Shown in pieces: positions 1-12,382 of a stretch of 64,000 nucleotides of DNA (its first letter is position 1; each line of letters starts with the position of its first letter). The stretch covers positions 89,790,729-89,854,728 of the forward strand of contig OX123183.2 of the NCBI GenBank assembly GCA_944739405.2, written 5' to 3'. The position numbers and the translations under genes are program-made. Source of the stretch: Euclidia mi. Taxonomy: Eukaryota > Arthropoda > Insecta > Lepidoptera > Erebidae. A model generated the notes under the pieces. That model was not told the DNA's origin, did no database searches, and saw only the letters and a list, made by a program, of their open reading frames with translations.

Positions 1-3000
1 TCGCTGTCGCCGTAGTCACGCATCACACATGCTCTGCTTTAGACATCTGATAGTAATAAGTATTCACTACCCATATCAAGAGGCTGCCTGGCAGGCGATT
101 GCCACGTTTAGGCTTTTTGAGACGCAAATAAATTCGAAGAATCAAACAGCACAAGTGATGTCCTAGTTCACGAAATACGGCGTAAAATATTTATTACATA
201 TTTTGTATAGAACGTTACATTCTGCGAGTGATATAATTATATTTCTTAATTTAATCTCTATTATTTTTTGCAACGTAAAGATGACAATGAATTCACAAAG
301 ATACGAGCAACCCTCTATAAACCTATAAAACATAATAGTATAAATGAGATGACAAGAGAAATAAACTAGGGACATAATTTTGATCACCCGCGGTACTAAA
401 ATTCTCCGCAAATGTAAGAACTCAGTTAACCCGACCTGAGTCAAACGTCAAATAACATTAAATACGTTATTATTCCTATTAGTGTTCGGGCAACTATTTC
501 AAGTTGTAGCAAATTATTCGGAAACTACTAACAGGAAAGACGTAGTAACGCAGAGTATTATAAGGCACATACCTAACCCAAAACAATATTCTAAACATCA
601 AGTGTAACATAGTTGGCTGTCAGCGGTTGGGCCTGCACAGCATAAACACAGATATATGAAAGTTAATAACATTTACCTAGCGCAATAAAATATATTAATG
701 TCTGGGTAAATCGCTTCATAAAACGCAATTATCTCAAGAATAAGGCTAACGTAACGATATAGGTCATTGGTGAGTTGCGGTAATACAATCCACTTTGATT
801 TCGGCAAACTATCCTCACGAACTTGTGTGAGTGTGTCTTCGTGTAGTTTTAATGTTGTCTATGTTGGTATTTACCGGGTACACATATTTTGGTACGAATA
901 TAAGAGCCGAAATAGAGCTCGAGGCGGTAGGCGGCGAGGTGTATTGGTAGTACGAGTGCTCGTGTACGGCAATAATGTATTGCGATTCAAGATTGTAAGT
1001 GTGCGCTGAGGGTTTAGGCAGGCGATTAACACTTTATCGAGTTTATTGTTTTGTCGACAAGATTCGTGTGTACGCATTACGCTTTATCTGGTCCAGTCGT
1101 TTCCTCGATGGGGTTCATCAGTTGCTGTTTAATTAAACAGCTGAGCGGATAGCGTGCTCATTTGTACAGAAAGGTTTTGTTTTTAACCATTTGCATGAGC
1201 GTTAATTGTTTAGCTGTTGGCCAGCGTCGTTCTTTGTGGGTCGGTTTGCTGCTGATAAGTGATTGACGTTTGTGGATACCGATACTGTGTTGTTGATGGA
1301 GTAGTTCTGTTGTGGTTACAATGGTTGCGATATAATTAATGTGTTAATTAATTCTTAATAATAATGGCGTGATATACTGACTGGTGGCATCCTATACCAA
1401 ACATTTACGCAAAAGTTTGCGTGTTATTACGGAAAGCTTGCTTTTGGATTTCCTGTTTGAAAATGTGCGGGCCGCATAGACATAAAATTAACCTCTGCCT
1501 ACTTCTTCGAACAAAAATGTGTTATAAATCTAAACTGAACACAATAAATAATGGTATTTCTATTGTTATCAGCTTATCAGTTATCTTTTGTGAATTTCAT
1601 ATTCATTTATAAGCACGTAAATAATAATATCTATTGAATAATCTAGTTAATGATAAGAATTTTATTGTTGGAATGACTACTGATAAGATGAAACCTGCAA
1701 ATATTTAGGTGCTTATGATTGTGTACTAGCTGACCAGATAGTCTTTGAAAATTATGGGCAGGTAATCTTTTGGGTAGGTACCTATAATTTTTTTCTGTAA
1801 ATGTCTATTACTCTAAACCAATATAAAAGGCTGAATCGATCTGATAACATTTATGTATCTTCCTGGATGAATTGAACTCGCAATTGGATACGGTAGGTTG
1901 TGCTGTTGTCGACATTCAGAAGATATTAGTAATATGGATGAAACCGGGGAAAACATGCGCGTGATAACAAAGGCGATAGATGGCGATAGAGACCTTATCA
2001 CAATAAAAAAGAAGTGTTTATTGACACAAATAAAAATTCTATTTATAACTCGGAAATGACATAAAATTGATGTATTAAAGGGATTATATGCCAACGCATC
2101 CGTTTTTTTATAGATTCCTGCAATGTTTGATTCAAATCGTCATACAAAGCTAAATACAGAGTTTGCATTAGTTTATGGGCGGGAAAACCCTCACCCCATA
2201 CAAAAGCACACCATAAATAATACTGATAAAAAGTTGATTGCTATTTCACGAGAGACATAAAAGTCTATATCTTCGTTGCCATCCACTAAAATAGTTGAAA
2301 ATACCGGCGGCTGCACTTAAAAATCGCATATCTCAACCTTTTGTTACTTTCAACAATAGGTAACTGAACCAACTGGCTGTTGAAAAAGAAACAATGGGAT
2401 ACAAATTTATAATGCACTCTGGAAATGAATCACGACATGACTCGGTTCTTTGGGAGCCGTCCTGAATGAAAATGAACAACAATACTCATTCAACGTGGAC
2501 ATGAATATAAAATATTTTCAAATAATCCATCATAGAAGGCTCCTGGATTATTTTCACGAGAACGTGCAACTCGGAAACTTTGCACTGATATGCTTCTTTC
2601 CGAGTTCTCTCTTGTTTAGATTGTTGTTTAGTTTGCTTCCTTTGTGGATGTGGAGATATTCTACTTTAGATAATTTCGTGTATTGATGGATGGTTCTCAG
2701 ATGTTCTGTAGGTATTATTTAAGTTTAAGTAGGTATAAGTAGTAGTCACTTAAAGCTGAAATAACAAAATTTCTAGAAATTTTCCTAATAATGGGTTCTA
2801 TAAGATTTGCTAAGCTCCTAGACAAAGAACTTATTTGAGTAGTTATAAGTAAAATATTGATACAATATCTCATTAAGCAAAATCTCCAAAAACTTTGCTA
2901 GCATTCAGGCCGTAAAAACAACAAACGCAATACGTTAAAAAAAGAAATCTTAATATTTTCAATATTAAAATTATTGCGTTTGTGTGTCATAGCGCTGCCG

Positions 3001-3310
3001 CATGAAAAAAAAGTCGAGTAAAAAATTTCACGCACTTAATCAAGTGGAAAATCATTGAAAAAGTGGTTCATCCATTTTGTATGCACCGTACGCTGGTGTA
3101 AACTTGACTGATTTTTGAACTTTTATTGAAAATTCGAACTTAACATTCCTTATTTAAAGTGCATGAGAAAGAAATGCGTTTTTCGAAGCGAAGTCTACAT
3201 ATATGTCCTACACTGTTTTTTTTTTTAAAGCAACCTGTATAACCGTATCAATCAATGTAGCTAATGCACTCAATATTATTTATTGAAATACTTACGAATG
3301 TTTTCTATAA
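1..3310. other. AT-rich stretch without a recognisable gene
   Basis: The open frames here are short, low-complexity and show no domain motif, so I call no gene. Small details: a SINE-body match of about 18 bases lies near 1490-1508, and 12-bp inverted arms (2921-2932 and 2972-2983) flank an AT-rich loop. Confidence 0.5.
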
Positions 3311-3502
3311 GTGTTATTGGGTTTTTCCGTTAGGAAATTCTTAGTAGCAGCTCGGAGTCTGGTAATGTGCCCGGCACGGCAATAGGCTCGCCCCCTATTA
3401 CGTGGGCCTAAAATAAATCTGGCGAAAAGTGGGTGTAGCAATATACCTCTGCCTACTTCTTCGGGGATATAGGCGTGAGACTATGTATGTACGAGTATGT
3501 AT
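3311..3502 (+). mobile_element. SINE, 5'-truncated (lacks tRNA head)
   Basis: The stretch carries the same body as the other SINEs in the window: GTGTTATTGGGTTTTTCCG, then GGCTCGCCCCCTATTACGTG, then CTCTGCCTAC..TTCGGGG..AGGCGTGAG, ending in TATGTATGTA-type repeats. The tRNA-like head with A and B boxes is missing, as expected for a 5'-truncated retroposed copy. Confidence 0.8.
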
Positions 3503-3720
3503 ATTGTCTATTATACTAATGCTAATTTACTGCCACAAATGCTTTAAACTTTCGCAATTTGTATACATACGTAGTTAATTCTATTGAAGTAATTCAATCG
3601 CGTAATTATTTGGAAAATAAACATATGCTATACAAATGCTTTCAATTTTCTTCGACATTTCAGCTTGAATTATACCATCGCAGTGGTCACTCTAATTATC
3701 AGGAAGACATTTTTATTTCT

Positions 3721-4115
3721 TAACTTTTTACTGTTCCTACGGGATATATACCACGTACCTTGTTTTGAGTAACCGATATTTCGGCACTGTTGCAAGCGCC
3801 ATATTTACGGATGTACCGAAGTATTGCGTGGTACGTCTATGCAAAACCCGTGAACCGCAAAAACTCAAATCACGAGCCGACGTAGTGAGTAGTGTGTCGG
3901 GATCGAGTACAGTGCGTGAGTGAAAACGGTGGTAGTGGTTGTGCGCGCAATAAACGAGTAAGAAAGCGGGTAGACCGGTTCACTTGTTTATAAACATTCA
4001 TCCACCCGCAATACTTCAGTACATCCGTGAACATGGCGCTTGCAACAGTGCCGAAATATCGGTTACTCAAAACAAAGGTACGTGGTATATATCCTGTAGG
4101 AACAGTAAAAAGTTA
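3721..4115. mobile_element. Long-inverted-repeat (foldback-type) element
   Basis: The arms at about 3721-3829 and 4006-4115 are near-perfect reverse complements of about 108 bp, around a central region of about 175 bp. An outer AGTGGTCACT / AGTGACCAC pair at 3682-3691 and 4120-4128 suggests the element extends a little further. The 66-aa minus-strand frame at 3870-4070 lies mostly inside one arm and the centre and has no known domain, so I do not call it a gene. Clear target duplications were not identified. Confidence 0.7.
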
Positions 4116-4128
4116 TGATAGTGACCAC

Positions 4129-5330
4129 GAAAGTTTTAATTCCTATATGTTTATTTCTTTCTTCACAGTATAAGCTCAAAGACAGACGCTCTCGGTCTGA
4201 CGAGTGTTCTGTATATACCGGAAACCAGGATATTAATTATTAATTGATTTACCGTCATGTAAAACTGTGTATTAACATTGGTAACCACAACTTTGTATAT
4301 CCGATTAAATTAATTACCATTTAGCAAAATAATCTTTTGTGGTATTAAGTTTAATACTTTATAGCAGATACTATACAATAATTGATGTGATGTGCAATAA
4401 TACGTGTAAAAAGTACAGTTGTTTTTACACAAAGGATACGGAATCCTTATGGGATACTTTTGTTGTTCGGCAGTCCCTCTTGTCCTCTCTTTGTCTGTTA
4501 AACTGTTTTTCTCAGGAGACCGTGAAGGTATCAAAGTATTTATTTTTCATTGAATAAATAGATCTATGATCCTTAGATGCTCTTTAAACTCTCTATCACT
4601 TTTTGTTGCGGTTAATAAAACTTGGTACGGAACCTTCAGTGTATGTGTCAGACCCGCGCTTGTTCGGTGTTTCTTGTTATCATATAAAATTTATCCATAT
4701 CTCGGGTGACGGTGGTCAGTCAGAAAATGCAGGATTTTACTGTTTACTAAAACTACGTTACTTTCTATAGTAATTTATAAAAAGTTAAGTTTTCGTTTTT
4801 TATCGAATCTCTATAGTAAAATTATCATACATGTTTTTATTATTGCGGATGACCAGTTTAAAAAGATAAGCTACAAAATAAAATCCAATATTATTACGAG
4901 AAAGGTGTAAATTATTGTTGAGCACGTTTAAGACCGCTACAATAGCACAAGTTATAACTTATAACACACGTCACAGGAAGGGTCCAATATCACATTTACG
5001 TCAAAAGGAAGCGAATAAATACGTGTTACTTTAATTTTTGGACATAAATGCACATTGGGCGGATATTATTGCGCGGCCCTTGAGTTACGTATTGCCGTCC
5101 GCATGATACGGCAAATTGGCCATACGTCTGGCTTAGCGGTGTAAATGTCGCAAATAATATCATGACAATATTGCTCTGGGCTCAAACTGCGTGAAGGTGA
5201 CACAGCTCTATGAGTGTTTATTGCTCCTTCTGCGCTAATATACGGTAGATATCATTTATTTTATGAGCACTTTTTCGGTTATTTCTTTTATGTTTGCTAA
5301 GATATTATTACCTATATTTTTGTGGTAGCT
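4129..5330. other. No gene or clear repeat seen
   Basis: This is AT-rich sequence. The open frames on both strands near 4310-4557 overlap each other and have no motif. Confidence 0.4.
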
Positions 5331-5394
5331 ATTCATAGTATTAGTTAGGTAGAATGTAATATCTGGATATTACATTCTAACTAATACTATGAAT
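5331..5394. repeat. Near-perfect hairpin, 29-bp stem
   Basis: Left arm 5331-5363 and right arm 5366-5394 are reverse complements over 29 bp, apart from a 4-nt bulge (GTAG) in the left arm. The loop is 2 nt. Confidence 0.85.
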
Positions 5395-5678
5395 ACATTT
5401 CAGCGGTTTGTTACGGTTTAACAACGTGACATTTTGACCTGACAGATGAGGGACATAGGGTACCTCATACCTGAGCTAAGTCGCGGAGAAAACTAGTAGA
5501 TTATATTTTATAAATGCTTTTTTGTTTCTGTTAACTGCAGAATTACTAAGGTATCATGTGCCTGCTTTCGTTCAAATAAGTTAAGATTGCTGAATCACGA
5601 TGTCGCAAACATTCTGCGCATATTAATTACTTTAGATAGTTAAAAATCTGCGTAGTTCCGGTATAATTTGGACATTAA

Positions 5679-6209
5679 GGCTGGGCGCATACGCTCGGTT
5701 TCCTGATTAGGTTTCCTGACCAGGAATTCAGATTCGGAAACCTGAATGCTACATTTACATATAAAATGTTAAACAAGAGCGCACACGTCCTTACTATTTC
5801 CGAACGGAACAAAACCCGTCGTTCGTTTCGGAATTCATTCCGTGCGTTCGGGTCGTAAGAACGGAAAAAACCTAATGACGTCACCCCGAACGCAGCGCTT
5901 GTCATACATTTCGTATCGCTCGCCGCACACGAAAGGAAATTTCCATTCGGAAGCGCGCCAAAACTGTAGCACGGATGTACCCAGTAACGACGTTTTCTCT
6001 TCTTCTTCATGTCTAGCGCCAGTAAAAAAGTAATAGCAATCAATTCATCGTCGTCGTCCATTCGTGCTTTCACAGAAGCGTCTCTATTCGAACTGACAGT
6101 ATAAATTCCTAATACAAAAAAACGGATATTTGCGCTAGGCACACGGAATTCCGAATCTGAATTCCTGATAAGGAAACCTAATGAGGAAACCGAGCGTATG
6201 CGCCCAGCC
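5679..6209 (-). mobile_element. PIF/Harbinger-type non-autonomous element with transposase N-terminal relic
   Basis: Terminal inverted repeats start GGCTGGGCGCATACGCTCGG and match over about 60 bp with three mismatches. The trinucleotide TAA flanks both ends (5676-5678 and 6210-6212), which is the TWA target duplication typical of PIF/Harbinger. A minus-strand frame (5675-6142) contains an acidic patch followed by a basic, tryptophan-bearing stretch (DDDDEL..KKKRKRRYWVHP, about 6061-5960). That resembles the N-terminus of Harbinger nuclease-type transposases; the rest of the frame is unrelated and runs into the inverted repeat. No catalytic region remains, so the copy would depend on a transposase made elsewhere. 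The superfamily call rests on the TAA duplication plus the relic. Confidence 0.8.
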
Positions 6210-6533
6210 TAAAACTGCAAACTGCAGTTTATTACGAAAAGACAGTTAGACGTAGTAATTTTTCTTAAATAGATAAAAATACTTAAAACGTCTTCATATT
6301 ATACTAAGCATAGCAGAAAAGCTATCATCCCACGCATACGTTTGGCAGATATTGAATAAATTTCTTATATCTAGGTTTTTTTACTATGTGAAAATAAAGA
6401 TGCAAAGAGAACGTATTAAATTCCTTACCGAGTTCTATTTTTATAATTGTCTATACAACTTTAATAACGATTACCTATATTAAACTATTGTACCCGAAGT
6501 CGGAAGACGGTTTTAGTCATAATAGTTATGAAC

Positions 6534-7750
6534 CAGTGGCGGCTCGTTCAAAGGAGCGCTGGAGCAGTGAACTCCCAAAATTATAAAATATATGTATATA
6601 AACTTTTTCTATAAACATGCTCAATAGGTATTTTAATACACACCTAGTCTCTTTTCTATAATGCATATCTACAAATAAGTATTTGACTACAAAACTGTTT
6701 ATCATAATTTTGTCAACACTCTTGAAACATACATAGGTATTTTTGTTGAGTGGAGCGCTCATTACAGCGCTCTTCGTTGACGAAAGCTTAGTACAACGCT
6801 TAATACTGAAATGTAATGCGTGCGAAAGAGAGAGCGTTCTATGCGCTGGGCGCGTGAGACAAAAGATTTGTATGAGAACTAAGGCAAATACGGAGCGCCG
6901 CTCCTGGCTAGCTTGACGAGGTGCGCATGCGCGAATATATTACCCGACTAAATGATATGACCATTTGTCACGAAGTAAAATTGAAACGTATGCGCCGTTT
7001 TTTTTAAATAGTGTTTTGCCGGTATCATTTGAATGTAAACAAAAGGAAAACATTTCTCTGCAAGTGCGTTGGTAATTAGAAAAGAATTGGTGTTTAAAAT
7101 ATTGTTAATTGTATGTGATTGTGTGTATATGTTTAAGAAAGACAGTTAAATTGTGTAACTAATATGGAATATAACAGCGTAAACTTTATAAACGGATGGA
7201 TGAAAGAAGAAATACGAAAGGAGTGTATTGTGCGAGAATGAATGGAAATGTCGGTAGGGGACGCCCTAGGCAGACGTACGCCGATCAAATAGGTGTCGTA
7301 CTAAAAATGGGCCAAATTAAAAGTACCCATAACCGACGCGCATGCATGATGAGGTTAATGAATGTCGAGGAAGCGAAAGAGGTATGTTTGAACCGAAGCA
7401 TGTGGTGTTCCATAGTCTGCCTGCCCCAATGGGAGACAGGCATGACGATATAGATAGATAGTTACAACTTTATAAAAAGCTGTGAAAAAACTTAAAAAAA
7501 AGACCAATATGATAAAACGCTTTGGTTTTGTGGTTGCAAAAATGCGAAGGAAGTAAGAAGCCGTTTTCTTTTCCGTGTAGGTATTTTGTTTAGTGGCGCT
7601 GGAGTTGATACTGCGTGGACGGTTCAGGTAGGTATCGATGATTTAGCACATCTTACTGTTAATTGTAAAAGCATTCACAAAATAAATTGTAAGCAGTTTC
7701 ATCTTCTTTTTTAGTGAACACCCAATATAATGTTTCACGAGCCGCCTCTG
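6534..7750. mobile_element. Non-autonomous hAT element
   Basis: The ends are CAGTGGCGGCTCGT and the reverse complement of a CAGAGGCGGCTCGT end, matching 13 of 14. Both are flanked by a perfect 8-bp direct repeat TTATGAAC (6526-6533 and 7751-7758), the hAT signature. The 1217-bp interior has no hAT transposase. It contains GAGCGCT-type motifs and a piece of LINE coding sequence at 7196-7453, so it is a nested or internally deleted copy. Confidence 0.88.
7196..7453 (+). pseudogene. LINE reverse-transcriptase C-terminal fragment
   Basis: The 85-aa frame contains GRGRPRQTYADQIG, followed by a basic stretch with regularly spaced Arg, Met and Val. This resembles the post-RT C-terminal tail found at the ends of many insect non-LTR retrotransposon proteins (a GRPR..W/Y..D pattern). 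No RT catalytic motif is present and the frame is too short to work. It lies inside the hAT element, so it was either inserted there or captured. The LINE clade cannot be assigned from this piece. Confidence 0.45.
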
Positions 7751-7758
7751 TTATGAAC

Positions 7759-9002
7759 AATGGACCTGGCACTACTAGATTTATTTCATTAAAGAAATCT
7801 TGCAATTGAATTAATATTTTGTGATTTACAAATATTTATGAAACAACTAACATAAAATCCACCTGAACTTCGACCAATCGTTTGTGACGCACGCTTTTTT
7901 CTGTGTGGATCATATCTATAAGCTTCGATACGGTAAAATGTTCCCCCATTAAATGTCTAGCTAATAGCTACCATACAATAAAACTAATCTGTTCTAGATT
8001 TCATCCGACTGTCTCTAAACTGTAAAGCGCCAGTGCGACTGTTGCATGTATTGCGTTGATGTTTCATAATCCCTGCAAGCTCGGCACATTTCATTCGCAA
8101 CAGATAAACAATTGTTGGGGACGCATATCGTCCGGCGCAGAATGCTTGACACCACCTACGTATATTGCTAAGCATATGGTGATGACGTTATACGAATGTT
8201 TGGGAATGACCTCAAAGGAGACACGTTGTTGTAAATTGTAAAACATGAGACATAATTTAATTACTTTCAAACTTTAAGCACCGATACAGGTAAAAAAAGG
8301 AACTAAATTAAAAAAAACGCAATACTTTTTCGCAACCAATGCTTCTAAAATACCACGATTTTATTCCTGAATTACGTTTATAATCATTCTGCATCTAAAA
8401 CTGTACTTTTAAACAAATTGTTTGTAGTGAATATGTGGCGAACTAATTGCCCTAACTATAGCGACGTCCAAGACAAAATATTTTTTAAATCAAAATTGTC
8501 GCTATAAATCATACGTTATTAAATTTGTATCCAACATACACCAAAATATCACTTTCATACACTATCTTAGTATGGTCGTTTCACAAATACTCGATAATAA
8601 TTTAAGCCCTTAGCGTCCTATCTAGCCGACGGACGACGGCGCACAGGAAATAATGAGGTGGCTTCAATATCCCACACCGAAACCACGCGGAGCTCAACGA
8701 TCCCACACGTCATATGGATTTAGAGAAAATCTACACTATACTTTACATCATTATATTGCAATCTCGAATGAAATTACAATAACATTTTCAGGTATAATCG
8801 ACAGTATTGAAAATAACTGTGCAATGTTTAAATTTTGATGCTATTTAAACTGGACCTATTATATTTTGTAGCCAAGCGCTTATTGTGCACCTCCTCGTAA
8901 TTTTATCTCGATTTGATACCTGTGATTTTACCTCTAAGGTTAGGTCCTCAAAATATGTATTTTATTATCCTTTAAATGATGATCTAGTAAGCCATGAATG
9001 GT
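7759..9002. other. No gene seen
   Basis: The open frames at 7984-8241 and 8653-8838 are short and have no motifs. The overlapping frames on opposite strands look like chance. Confidence 0.4.
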
Positions 9003-9320
9003 CTTTTCATATAGTTTTTAGGGCTAAAAGGTAAAAAACGGGACCCTATTACTAAGCCTCCGCTGTCTGTCTGTCCGTCTGTCTGTCTGTCACCAGGCTG
9101 TATCTCATAAACCGTGATAGGTAGAAATCTGAAATTTTCACAAATTATGTATTATGGTTGCCGCTATAATAACAAATACTAAAATTAAAAAATCAAGATA
9201 TTAAGGGGGGGTCTCATACAAAAAACGTGCCTTTTTCTTTTTTTTTTTGCTCAAAATTACTAACTGTAACAGGTACACGTGCGCGACTCCGACTCGCACT
9301 TGCCCAATTTTTCAATTTCA
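9003..9320 (+). repeat. Dispersed repeat with TGTC-rich start
   Basis: The block reads GGGACCCTATTACTAAG, then TGTCTGTCTGTCCGTC-type repeats, then a segment ending in a GTGCGCGACTCCGACTCGCA motif. From general knowledge this arrangement recurs in moth and butterfly genomes. No coding sequence is visible and I cannot assign a superfamily. Confidence 0.55.
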
Positions 9321-9630
9321 ATTGGCAACATGCAGAACAAACAGAATTCTAATGACATAATTCAGTGAATGGCCGGTTATTCTTCTAACACCAAAGGTTA
9401 AAAGAATAGCCGTGATAGAGAAACAAAATAATAATAATAATTTATTTTCTCAAAAACACAGATACATTAAATATTCATTTCATAATTATAAAATCAAAGT
9501 TAGGCTAAGCAGTTTATTAATAAATTGGAAATAACACCACTCCTGTACTAGTTAGAAAACTATCACAATAAGAGGGTTCTCCCTTCACAAATTCTTCCGA
9601 ACAGTGGTTCAGAAGGTTTAATTGCCTGAG

Positions 9631-9671
9631 ATTATACAGTAACTATATAATATATATAGTTACTGTATAAT
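9631..9671. repeat. Perfect AT-rich hairpin, 19-bp stem
   Basis: Arms 9631-9649 and 9653-9671 are exact reverse complements with a 3-nt loop. Confidence 0.85.
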
Positions 9672-9821
9672 ATACAGATTAACGCATCTAAAACAAAAAT
9701 ACATACGTACGTTCACATACGTTCATCTCACAATAAAAGTTGTACTGTACCAGCCGTCAAAGCTCATGAACATTCTTGTCTACATAATAGCTCATTTAGT
9801 TGCCAATGTCCAGTACTAGAG

Positions 9822-10439
9822 GTGGTCGACCATCATATGTACCTAGGGTTAATCATTGATAGCAGACTCTGCTGGGGCCCACATAAGGATTACATTTGTA
9901 ACAAATTAAGGTCTATCATTGGAAAAATAAGCGTATTGAAATACAAGTTACCCTTCAAAGTACTTAGAATGCTATATATGGAACTGGCAGACTCCATTAT
10001 TAACTATGGGTTAAGCAGTTACGGCAGAACTTATCAAACATACCTATCTGATATTTACATGTTACAATCAAAAATACTAAAAATAATTGTACCCAAACAC
10101 ATAAAAACCAAATATAAAGATAATTATGACGAATTATTCAAATATTGTAACGTGATGAACGTCTATAACAAAATTAAATTTTTCACACTTGTAGAAACTA
10201 GGAAACCAGATATTCTAATAGAAAACACAAGGTCAAGCTTTTTAAGATGTATATTATTATCATATCAAAATAAGTACCAACTACCAAAATATAATAATGT
10301 ATACGGAACAAGAGTTGCAAATTATATTATTCCATACCATCTAAACAAAATTTCAACTGAATTACAAAATATTTATAAAACAAATTCGAAAAGTTTTAAG
10401 TATAAATTGAAGAAATTTTATTTGGCGCAAAATGTATAA
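9822..10439 (+). pseudogene. Non-LTR retrotransposon ORF2 3' end (post-RT region)
   Basis: The 205-aa frame begins with YLGLIIDSRLCW..H..YICNKLR, the conserved segment that follows the polymerase motifs in CR1/Jockey-type LINE proteins (KYLG...D..L.W..H). It continues into the helical ADSIINYGLSSYG segment and a lysine-rich C-terminus. In-frame sequence resembling the preceding region extends upstream to about 9690. The polymerase YADD-type motif and the endonuclease are absent, so this is a 5'-truncated retroposed copy. The listed start is not a true initiation codon. A 3' untranslated region follows to about 10595 and ends in AATAAATAATGAAAAAAA. Confidence 0.75.
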
Positions 10440-10598
10440 AGATGTAGTTACTTAGTTATAAACTCATAATATCTTACGAATGTGTATGTAATACGACTCG
10501 CCGTTCCACACATAAACCCCGAGAGGTTTGAGTGAATGGCTATGGGGCAAAACATTGTCATTTTGTATTGTGGAAAATAAATAATGAAAAAAAACTAT
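10440..10598 (+). mobile_element. 3' UTR and A-rich tail of the LINE copy
   Basis: About 150 bases follow the ORF2 stop and end in an AATAAATAATG-plus-poly-A tail. That fixes the 3' end and the orientation of the insertion. Confidence 0.6.
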
Positions 10599-10694
10599 CT
10601 TCGTAGTCAAATATTAGCTTCTCATTTTATTTTTATTTCGATTATCCAGAACGCCATTAGGACCCGTGATTGAGTTCTTGCAAGACATCCCTAG

Positions 10695-11269
10695 TCCCTA
10701 CTAATATTATATATTCGAAAGATAGATTGGACCATGGCGACGGACATAGGCTACCATAAGCTGCAAAAAATTAACTGGGAGGGATTGTAGGGAGGGTTGA
10801 AATTAGTACGGCACAAATTTACCTCTTGGAAGTGAGAACGCACGCGCTGTAATAATTGAGTGCGCATGTGCTATCGTATATCACTGTCAGTACTGTCACA
10901 TCATACATAATGTCATATTGTGCACGGTGCTTACATTGTTCGCATATATTATTAGAAACTAATTTATATACTACGCTTAAGCGGCTGAAACGATTTTCTC
11001 AACTTATATTATAAATGCGAAAGTTTCCATAGATATACATATATTGGACATGTATTGGAACATGGCTTTGACATTTGTCTGTATGCAAGGTGATGTTATT
11101 ATGTACCTTTCAGTAGATAATGTCACGGATACTGACCGAGTTACTTTGTACCCTATATTGATTCTGAAGTCCTTAGAGTAATCAGGAGTGTCTTCACACA
11201 AATTGAGACTGAAAGTAGATTTGTGTTACCCCGAATTTAACGCGTGCGAAGCCGCGGGCAGAAGCTAGT
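10695..11269 (+). mobile_element. Helitron-like repeats, adjacent or nested copies
   Basis: The segment starts TCCCTACTAATATTATA and ends GCCGCGGGCAGAAGCTAGT. This TC...CTAG(T) format is typical of short non-autonomous Helitron-like repeats of Lepidoptera. A second start-like phrase (TATTATAAATGCGAAAG) at about 11008 suggests one copy next to or inside another. A related 3' part lies at 47959-48110 on the opposite strand. No Rep/helicase coding is present. Confidence 0.55.
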
Positions 11270-11586
11270 CTGGTTTTAAAATAGCTATCGTTTTTGGTAC
11301 CATACGCATACGATGAAAAATCAACTTGGATAACCTTGTATTATTCATATTGATATATTAAATTATATCACAAAATTAATACATTATCTTACAGTTAACA
11401 CAATAGTTACTTACAAATCTAAGCATTCGATATCTGTATACTTAAAGTCGTTATTTTACCATTTAGTTGTGTTGCCAAGTCAATGCGATTTTGTTTTACG
11501 CTGTCTACTCGTACTAAGGTTATACTATCGAACATTATTCACAATATTTCATGGAATTGGTAACACAATGACCACATATTGAAACC

Positions 11587-12373
11587 GGGATCCTGCCGTT
11601 TTGCCGAAAAGATTTTGACAAAATGTCATTACCCAAACAAATTTTAGCAACCTTTTTTATACCATTGCAATCTTTCGAATGATTTTAGTACGCATATTTT
11701 TATTTGGTCAAATTTTTACTTGGAAAAATATTACCAAGTATAATGTCATTATGGCATTTGGTCTTTAATCAAATGATTTATTACAGCAAACAATCTTCAG
11801 ACAATAAACGTTTGGTGATATTAGTTTATTTATGGAAGTAGTTCGAATAGGTTAATTATTAAAAAAATGGTTAGGTTAGGTTAGGCTAGAACTGTGACCT
11901 CCTAAGCACGAGCCGAGCGAGCGAAGCGAGCGGTGCCGCGGTAGCGGCCGGCGAGTGCCAGAAACGACTTGCATTAATAGAAAAAAGAGATTGTTTTTAG
12001 TAGGTTACCCGGAACTGAACTATTGAGATTGGGATAATTACTGATTTTGTGTAAAGAAACGACTTGCATTAATAGAAAAAAGAGATTGTTTTTAGTAGGT
12101 TACCCGGAACTGAACTATTGAGATTAGGATAATTATTGATTTTGCGTAAAAACTGTTATTCCAATTGAAATATTTGACTAAATAAAAAATGTTGAAAGTA
12201 CTAGTTGGTAAACAAGTTATAGTTTAAACGTTCATTTCCCAAACATCTTTGCGTTACAATCTTTTGTGAATAGATTTTTTTGCTAAGTAATAATTTGGCA
12301 AATGAAATTATGCGAAAATTTTTTTGGGATGTGAAAATTTGTCAAATTCCTTTCGGTCAAACAAGGGAGACCC
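11587..12373. mobile_element. Mutator-like non-autonomous element
   Basis: The 9-bp direct repeat ATTGAAACC flanks the segment exactly (11578-11586 and 12374-12382). The ends are imperfect inverted repeats of about 40 bp beginning GGG (GGGATCCTGCC.. against GGGTCTCCC..) and sharing CCGAAA and TTTGACAAA blocks. A 9-bp duplication with GG(G) ends fits Mutator-like elements. The core is GC-rich (GAGCCGAGCGAGCGAAGCGA) and a 95-bp tandem duplication lies inside. No transposase frame remains. Confidence 0.75.
11961..12150. repeat. 95-bp tandem duplication
   Basis: The unit starting GAAACGACTTGCATTAATAG at 11961 is repeated from 12056 with only a few changes. It sits inside the Mutator-like element. 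Confidence 0.9.
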
Positions 12374-12382
12374 ATTGAAACC

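Noticed and set aside
3870..4070. 66-aa minus frame in the long inverted-repeat element
   Set aside because: It overlaps an inverted arm and has no known domain.
5675..6142. 155-aa frame as an intact protein gene
   Set aside because: It reads into the transposon's inverted repeat; only a short internal piece resembles transposase.
11868..11888. GGTTAGGTTAGGTTAGG as telomeric (TTAGG)n sequence
   Set aside because: Only three units inside a Mutator-like element; too short to indicate a telomere or interstitial telomere.
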